DNA of 64,000 nucleotides from Amyelois transitella (lineage: Eukaryota; Arthropoda; Insecta; Lepidoptera; Pyralidae). A model generated the notes under the pieces. That model did not search any database. It was not told where the DNA came from and was given only the letters and a program-made list of their open reading frames with translations. Below are positions 40,101 to 49,100 of the stretch, one piece after another. Both the position numbers and the translations under genes were made by a program. Position 1 is the stretch's first letter. Each line of letters begins with the position of its first letter. The stretch covers positions 3,931,001-3,995,000 of the forward strand of contig NC_083516.1 of NCBI RefSeq assembly GCF_032362555.1. The letters are read 5' to 3'.

Positions 40101-43100
40101 AGTACTAGTTCTTCGTCAAGCTCATCTAGTTCCGACCGGCTACGTTCCCGTTCCCGCCATAAGGCGCGAACACGCGGTCGTAAAAGAACACATAGCGGTG
40201 GGGATCGCAGGTTAGACATATTAACATCTCAAGTAAGTGATATATTGAATTATATTAGGCAGACCGATTCTACTTTTGCCAAAAAACAACGTAGGTCTAT
40301 CAGTGATTCAGATTCTAACGTTTCTAACATTTCAATTCATCCTACCGACAATTTAAAAAGTTCTCTTTTTGCCGACGAGCCCCTCGTCAACAAACCGCGA
40401 CCAAGTAAAACTTTCGAATTTAACGTTAACACTAATCTCAAAGAACCTAACGTAGAAAATGCATTAGAGAACCGATTAAATCTTCTTAATAAACTGCATC
40501 ACTTTAATACAAACGAGTGGGATCGCGTTCGATACGTAGAAACCGAGAAAAATTATTTGGCAAAACCTGGTTTTTACGAGATTGATGTTAACACTGAGGT
40601 TCGATACTTTGATCCTAATTCTAGCTGGCTAAAGTCATTAGATAGGTCATTGGGCGCCATGACTCATGCACTTATCCAGCAAAATGAGAACTTAAAAAAT
40701 AATCTACAAGAGCTCATACAATGGTCATCATTACCCGGTTGTAACTTAGATGCAAATACGTTATTTGATAAAATAAATTCCCTTTTTTCTGACAAATCGG
40801 CCTATGTAAAAGTGTCCGAAGATATTTTACAATTAGTTTGTGGGAGGCGTGCTGACGTCATACAAAAGCGACGCGACAGTGTTCTTTCAAGCATTAAAGA
40901 TCGTTTTATAAAAGAAGACATTAGAAAGATACCTCCTACAAACTCACAATTATTTAATCCAGATATGTTAAGCTCCTTTTTGCAGAAAGTTGGGGGTACT
41001 AATAAAATTTTTGTGTCAAACAAACGCTCTGCAGAAGAGCCAATAATGTCTATGCGGAATAGAACAGATTATTCTCAAAACAAACGATCGCAGAGATCGT
41101 TCAATAGACAGGAGAAAAATCTTGATAATGTACCCTCAACTTCGACTGGTTATCGCGGTTTATCGACAAAGACCGGTAAATATCAAAACAGCAAGGCGAA
41201 TAAAAGTGGGACGAATTCGAAGCACAGTACCAACACTAAGAAATCAACTGAGAATTCAAACCGTCGGTACAGTAATTTTCGTAAATGACTATATACAAGA
41301 CAACTTTTACGGTGGGCGTTTGAAAGATTTTATTCATGTTTGGCGTCATTTCAACGCTCCAGATTACATCATAAAAGTAATATCGAGTTATCGAATCCCC
41401 TTTTTAGTTCTACCCCCATTAATGGCACCAAACATGTTAAGAAAATTTCAGACACCCAACAGTGCTGCAATGACAAAACAGATTTCAGATTTAAAAAGAC
41501 AAAAGGTTTTGGTACCAGCTCCAAATACACCCAGTTTTGTCTGTCCGATGTTTCTCGTAAAGAAGGCAGACTCGAGCGATCGGCCTATCTTCAACTTGAA
41601 AAAGCTAAACGATTACCTAGCACAATTCAAATTTCGCCTTATAAACGTTCAGAGGATTCCAGACTTCTTACAAGAAGGAGACTGGACCGTGAAGATCGAT
41701 TTATCTCAGGCATACTTTCACCTGGCGGTCGCCGAAGCCGATCAACAGTATCTGAGAGTTCTATACGAAACGGATTCAGGAAACATCGAGCTCCTTCAGA
41801 TGACCAGTCTCCCCTTCGGGCTGTCATCAGCACCCAAAGTATTCTCGACTGTATCCAACTGGGTAGCCCAGCTCTTGCGCGAAAGAGGCTTAAGGCTCAT
41901 AGTCTATCTCGACGACTATCTGATAGTCCATCAAAACCGAGAAATTTTGATAGAGCATGCTGCAGAAGCTGTTCGATTACTGACCCTGCTCGGATGGACG
42001 ATCAATTACAAGAAATCTGTGCTCGTCCCGACCAAATGTATAAACTACCTAGGTGTAACATGGAATCTCAGCCAGAATTCCAAGTACCTACCCAAGGACA
42101 AAGTGTCGAAAATCAAAAACAAAATACTTTATTTGTTAGACACCAATCAATGGAATTTCAAAGATTCCCAGAGGGTACTAGGCATGCTAAACTTTGCAGC
42201 GTTCGTCGTGCCCAGAGGTCGTCTTCACTGCCGCCCCATACAGAAGGCCAGCATACGACTTTCGAAAATTCAGCCACAAACAAAGTGGCCATTAGAAATT
42301 TCAGTTCAAGACGAACTGAAATGGTGGTTAACTGCAGTAGAATCAGGCACTCCTATTCACTGCCAGAGGGTTGCACATTTTTTGACAACCGATGCCTCCG
42401 GCTCAGGTTGGGGGGCTGTGCTAGATGGGAAAAATGTAAGTGGTGTCTGGCAGAACAGTCAGATAAGTTGGCACAGCAATCTGAAAGAAATGTCAGCTGT
42501 CATACAGACATTGAAGATGTTTCTATCGTACCTCCGAAACACCACGATTCTATTACAATCGGACAACAAAAGCGTGATCAGTTACATAAAAAACGAAGGA
42601 GGCCTACGATCCACAAACCTGTTCAAATTAACGCAACTGTTGTTCAACATAATGGACGAGAACAACATACAGATAATCCCACATCATATTCCCGGTCAAT
42701 TCAACATAGAAGCGGACTTACTATCCAGAAAGAAGTCACGCGGCGAATGGACTCTCAACCCAGAAGCTTGCCACGAAGTGTTCAACCGCTACGGTCGACC
42801 ACAAATCGATTTATTCGCTTCCGCAAACGCACACGTGCTTGCTTGTTACGCATCGCGCAATTACGAAGACTCGAGCGCAATATTTCACGACGCGTTCAGC
42901 AGAAAATGGAACTTTCAACTTGCTTGGGTGTTTCCACCCCCCCCATCTTGTTCCCCGGGTCCTAGCACATATGAACCAGGCGAAGGGAATGTACATCATA
43001 ATAGCCCCGCGTTGGCACAAAGTATATTGGCGTCCGGATCTCAAGAGCAGGGCTGTACGAGCGCCGTTCACTATCACCGATCTACAGCACAGGCTGACGG

Positions 43101-46100
43101 ATACACGGACTCGGCTCCCACCGCCTCGTGTGGCCGAGATCTGTCTCGAGGCTTGGTTGGTGAAGGGTGGAGCAATCAACTGACAGGTTGGTCTCATGAC
43201 GAAATTCAATTGCTTAACACTAGCTTGAGAGCATCAACAAACAAAATATACCAGTCTGTCTGGTCTAAATGGGAAGTTTGGTGTAGGGCTAATAATATTA
43301 ACAGCCTACAACCCAACGGAGCCCAGCTAGCTAGATACTTAGCACATTTGCATATACGCTTGAATTTGTCATATAAAACCATTTTAGTTCATAAATCCTG
43401 TATTTCTACACTGTCTGTTCCTAGACAAGAACCACTTAGCGCAAATGTTATTGTGAAGCGTATTCTTAAGGCTATTTCAGTCGCTAATGCTGACAAAAAG
43501 CAAAGTAAACCAGCAATCTGGGATCCCAGAATTGTAATTGAATGGTTAATTACACACTCCCCTGATCTAAATTCATTATTTGTATTATCTCAGCGCACAG
43601 CTTTGATACTTTTGCTAGCATCTAGTCGAAGAGTACATGATTTAACCCTGTTACATATTGATGAACAGCATTATGAAGATCATTCTGATGTTATTGTGTT
43701 TCACCCAGTATTCGGCTCTAAGACTGACAATTATGTGCACAGGCAGTCTTCATGGCGTCTCAAACAAACTGAGAATTACAATATCTGTCCTGTTTTTCAT
43801 GTAAAAAGACTGATAGAAATTTCTCGAGCAAGGCGTACTGAAGAAATGACTGAACTGTTCATTTCATGTAATGGAAATATTAAGGCTGCCTCTCGGACTA
43901 TGATTGGAGGCTGGGTCAAGAGGATTCTTCGCTCGGCGGGAGTTGAAGCTAGTCCAGGGAGTACGCGCAGTGCTTCAGCCTCGTTAAACTGGATGGACAA
44001 TTGTAATATTGATGAGATAATGCAAAAGGGGAACTGGCGTGTTCCTAATACCTTTGCGTGTTATTATTCAAAAGAGATACGTGAACCCCAGAATGGGTTT
44101 AACTTGTCAAAGTATTTTGATGCTTTATAACCTGATTTTATGACTTTTATATTATCATATTACTAACTGGAAAATAACTTTAACTTTTATTTAATTTTTT
44201 GTTTTCAATTCTTGCTTATAAGAATTCTATACATTTAAAGAAAAATACATACATATATATATATTTCATTCATTATTTGTCGCAGCAAATACCATTGATT
44301 AGGTATATTTTCTATAAGAAGAATAAATAAAACAAAACTGATTAGCAGATGTCTTCTTTTTATTGCCATTGCATATTTCAATGACTATTCCATACTGACC
44401 TTCATCACACATTGGCTTATTATTTTTCGCTTGCCACCAGGCGATAACAAACACATCTCACTCTATAGGTCTCGAATAACGGTTCTTAGCATATAATATA
44501 CCTGTTTTACCTGAAATTAAAACAGTTATTATATGCGGTAACCTTATTCGAGACCTATAGTTTAAATTCTGCCTGCTGGCTTATTTTAACATACTTTAGT
44601 GAGATGCAATGTGAGGAGACAGCGCTCCTGCGCGCACTGGCAAGCGAGGCCCCCCCTCCACTCCGAAAGAACGAGATAGGTGACCGGAAGTGGGTGGAGG
44701 GGGCACTTTGGGGCTGTTGAAAGAGCACGAAGGTGTTGCTATCTCACTCTATAGGTCTCGAATAAGGTTACCGCATATAATAACTGTTTTAATTTCAGGT
44801 AAAACAGGTATACATATCAATACACAGAGCCGCGGTGATAACGACGTGTGTAATGGTGGTTGGTGAAGTATATCGAGTTGAAGGAAGCCGCTTGACTGAC
44901 CAACGCATATAGGTACCAAGACCAACCGAATACTGAATGCTGATATAGTGGAATGAATGGAACATGTGATATAACCCGTTGGTAACATAGGAAATTTACA
45001 TGGACAAGTTATTATATCATATAAAACGACGATGACGATCTTATAGTTACATACAATATGCTAATGTAACGGTGTAAAGAGACGCGGATAATGAAACAAT
45101 TTTTTATTGATATGTATAATTATATAATGTCTTTTGTCGTGTGTGTCGCGACACCAATATAAAATAAAATAGGACCCCTCTATTTCTCTTTCCTATGGAT
45201 GTCATATAAGGCGACTAAGGGATAGGCTTCTTAAACTTGAGATTCTTTTAGGCGATGGGCTGGCTACCTGTCACTATTTGAATTTCAATTCTATCATTAA
45301 GCCTAGCAGCTGAACGTGGCCTATCAGCTAAATATAGACGTGTTTATATGAATGAATAAATGAAATGAATGTCTTGAGTGAGTGTCTTTGAGAACAAAAT
45401 GACAACGTTTACAGAGGTAGAAGGTCGAACATTAACGTGGGCTAATGATATCAATATAAAAATGACTTTAACGAGTTTATAATTTCGATACCATGCCGCT
45501 AATGTGATTAGACAAATAATGGAACATTGAGATATCAACATTGAACTCGAGTCAAAGTTATATACGATTGGTTTAAGACGACTACGACGACTTCATAATT
45601 TGATATCACGGCGCTGGTGTGATGATGTAAGGTGACGGAAATCATACTACTAATATACCTCGAGTTAGGGTTCAAAATGACCGCAAATATTAGTAAAGAC
45701 TCACCCTGTAGTGCAGCGAAGGCGGCTCCAGCGCTGGTGGGGGCTGGAAGGCGTTGGTGGGGGTGGGGTTGGGGTGCTGCCGCGACTGCCCCGCCAGCTG
45801 CAGCGTGCTGGGCCGCGGCGCCGCCTCGGAGCCCGACGACGCGCCGGAGCACGACGCGGACCCGCCGTCCGCCTCCACCAGCACGAAGTCGTCTTCCCCC
45901 GCCCATGTGTTGTCCGATGACTCGGCTGGGAGGAAGATGATACTATTGTCATAAGATATACTCGCGACTTGACTCGAAGGCTCTTAAACTAATTTTTATT
46001 CCAATAAAACATCATTTTCCATTTGACATTCAAATTGAGAATTATCGACCAAATTAACATTGAATGGAAAAAATAACCCGGTATTTGAAGATGAAGATTA

Positions 46101-49100
46101 AATTTAAAAAGACGTTCATTTTAGTCAAAATTAAAAAATAAACAATCTTACTACCGTATGCAATCCTACTACTATTATAAAGGCGAAAGTTTGTATGGAT
46201 GTTTGTTACTCTTTCACGCAAAAAGTACTGAACCGATTACCATGAAATTTGGTATGTAGGTAGCTGAAGACCCAGAATAACACATAGGCTACTTTTTATC
46301 CCAGAGTTCCCGCGGGATTGATAGGGTTTCCATGCGGACGAAGTCGCGGGCGGCCTCTAGTACACATATAAAACTACCTTTCAATACGACCATTGTAAGT
46401 TGGTCTGCCGACGTTATTAAACGTTAAAGTATCTAATAAGCTTATATTGGAGGTGCTACTATCATCTCGTACCCTACTTGCAATTGAGGCGTTACCAATA
46501 TATACGAGTACGCATTGCGCACTTACTCGAGCAAAATAGGACACATCACGACAATCCTCGACTCTTTGGTTGGCCAATGTGCAAGTAATTGATCTAATTT
46601 ATGTCGCTGTATAGTGATATGTCCTACTTTATTATCTAAGTTATTTATATTGACTAATATGTACAGGCGTTGGCATCGATGCATATCAACGGTATAAACT
46701 GCAATAATTGATTGTATACATTATTATTGTACCACTCAATTGTAAGCAATTAAGATGCAGTTATTATGGAAATAAGATTAATTTACTAGCATCTGTTAGA
46801 ATTATTCTTACATAATGTATAATAACTAAAGTGCTGCTTTCTTATATAACGTGTTATGCAATCTGTATGCAAATATATGACATGTGAAGTTTGTGACATT
46901 TACAGAAGGTTATTGTTAAATATAAAGGTAACTTTATAAATTGTATCTTCTTTTTATTTTGATGCTGAATGGGTCACATTTTCATACATTAACGTAAACA
47001 TCACGAAATTTGTTGGTTTATATAAACATACAGATTACACACGTATGTATTATGCTCGTCAATAACGTTTGATTAGGACACGAAAGGTTTTTAGAATTTT
47101 TTATTAACAGGTCTTAGATTAGAGAATATATAAATGAGCCTAGAACTTATTTGTATTACGAATAAATAAAAAAAAACAGTCACTTTAATGCAATATTAAA
47201 GTCACTTTGACTTTCATATTGCATTAAAGTGACTTTATTTTGTTTGACCGGATATCAAATATGATACAACTATTATTTCATTGATTTTTCCTTATTGCGC
47301 CGAAAATTCAAGAATGTATGCGTCACATACAATTTAATATCGCTTTACTACCTTTATCACTAAAATACTGCAACAATACGTCAGCGTAATATCAAAGATA
47401 AACTCTTACTATCAGACTGAATTTTTTATGTTTAGACAAATAAAATAGGTACATAATTTAACAGATACTAATCATGTCTAATTTTAAACTCCTGGGAAAT
47501 TCGAGTTTTCAAATAAATATATTTTCACTTTCAGTATTAAGTGATAGATACCTTTTGTGTTTCGACTAGTATCATCCGAAAATTTTAATGAAGTACCTTT
47601 ATAAAATAAAAATATGTTTATTTTACTCCACAACAAATATACTTGTAAGAATATGTTTGTGTTATAAAACTATGATTAAACAATAGTTATTATGAATACC
47701 AGTTTAAATAAGTATTTTTACTTTTTTAAAAGCTAACTTTAGCACTTGGTTGCTTGTTTACTCTGTAAAACGAAATTTCATCGAAATCCACTTTGCAAAA
47801 GAGTCGTGAGAGAGTCGATACTGACCTGATGAGGTGGGCTGCGGTTTCCTGGGCTGCAGCACGTGGTGCGGCAGTGTTAGGGTGGGCGCGGACAGACGCG
47901 GCGCCGCGCGCGCCGGCGCACTCGACGCTGCGCTGCACACGCCAGCCGCGCTAGCGCCGCCTAGTAACATAACGCTTACTGACACTATTCTCTTGTTTTT
48001 ATTTGTAATACAAAATATAAACTATACCGTACATGACATACGTGCCCATGTCCCGCTCATTAAAAACAGTTCGATAAGAAGAAGAAAAAACATATTCTGA
48101 AAGTTTTAAGTTATTCTTTATATATACCGATAATTAAATTTACCCGATATAAATTCAAATGCCAATGCTAAATATGAAGGGTGATCAAATAGTTCGTGGA
48201 ATAGAGGGTTTTTCACTTATAACAACTGCGACACATGATAGTTCAGAGATGTCCCTAGTAATGATCATTCATTTCCTAATTTTATGAAAGAACAACATGG
48301 AAAGAAAGCACGAGACGAAAATTGCTGATTTGCATATTTCGACACCAAATGAAAAGCTATCCTTATATACTGAAATATCAAAATAATTCATCCTTTATTC
48401 TTCTCATTTCGCGAACTTTTTGACCTACCTCATAAAAAACATTCTGTAGGCAAGCGTGGGCAATCTACATAAGAAGGTCGTAGTCCTTGAAATTTTAAAA
48501 CTTTTTGCTGTTTTGTTGATTAACACATTTTATAATCAAGCCATGCTACAGAAGCGACACCGAATGTGCTTATAGGAGTAGAGACGAATTGTAGATTAGT
48601 GACAACTGACAACACGTTCACAGGAAGGTTATCAATAACCGCCACATCATGCACCAACGAAGCGACGATTAAATAGGCCGTCTACTTCGTGCACGGTACT
48701 CCTACTCTCTCAACAATGAAAGCGAAATTAATAACTTCAGAAACACAAAATTGATAGGAAAAATTTCATCGTGCCTTCATCCCGTATACAATTTCCTACT
48801 TATAGAGTATCAGGCACGAAGTCGACCGCCTTAATAGTGCTTTAGTAAGTGATGATATAAGTACCCTCGCTGTGCCACGAATCTTCTAGGTAACAGTTAG
48901 TGTCTGCTTCACCCTCTACGCACTCCATTATGTCAGGCAGATCACAGTCCAAACCTGAACAATACATGCTCTTTTACCATCACTGAAAGTTATTACGCTA
49001 CTTTCATATTTTCTTTAATACCTGTGTCTAAACAACACTAGTCAAAAATTTCATGGACTAGAAACGAGTAATGTGCGATGGCATATGCAGTAACTATGTA

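Larger units (their letters stand above)
39680..44808 (+). mobile_element. Full-length DIRS-type tyrosine-recombinase retrotransposon
   Basis: About 5.1 kb, inserted antisense in an ULK intron. It has the three hallmarks of DIRS elements: inverted terminal repeats, an internal complementary region near the right end that is the reverse complement of both extreme ends joined, and overlapping ORFs for Gag and RT-RNase H-methyltransferase-like-tyrosine recombinase with no integrase. The termini were set by comparison with the internal complementary region, which reads across a right-end/left-end junction with a shared TATA. TATACATAT occurs on both sides (39669-39677 and 44809-44817). Only one coding defect was seen, in a C run, so it is recent. 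Confidence 0.92.

Noticed and set aside
41340-42965. 541-codon frame overlapping the DIRS reverse transcriptase
   Set aside because: Arg/Ser-rich composition of an out-of-frame reading; all conserved RT and RNase H motifs are in the other frame.
42811-43209. Minus-strand frame in the DIRS element
   Set aside because: Shadow of the plus-strand coding sequence with no recognisable motif.
45535-45954. Several Ala/Arg/Pro-rich frames on both strands
   Set aside because: Shadows of the GC-rich ULK exon 45705-45925; only the frame with [14 protein letters not shown] fits the gene and its splice phases.
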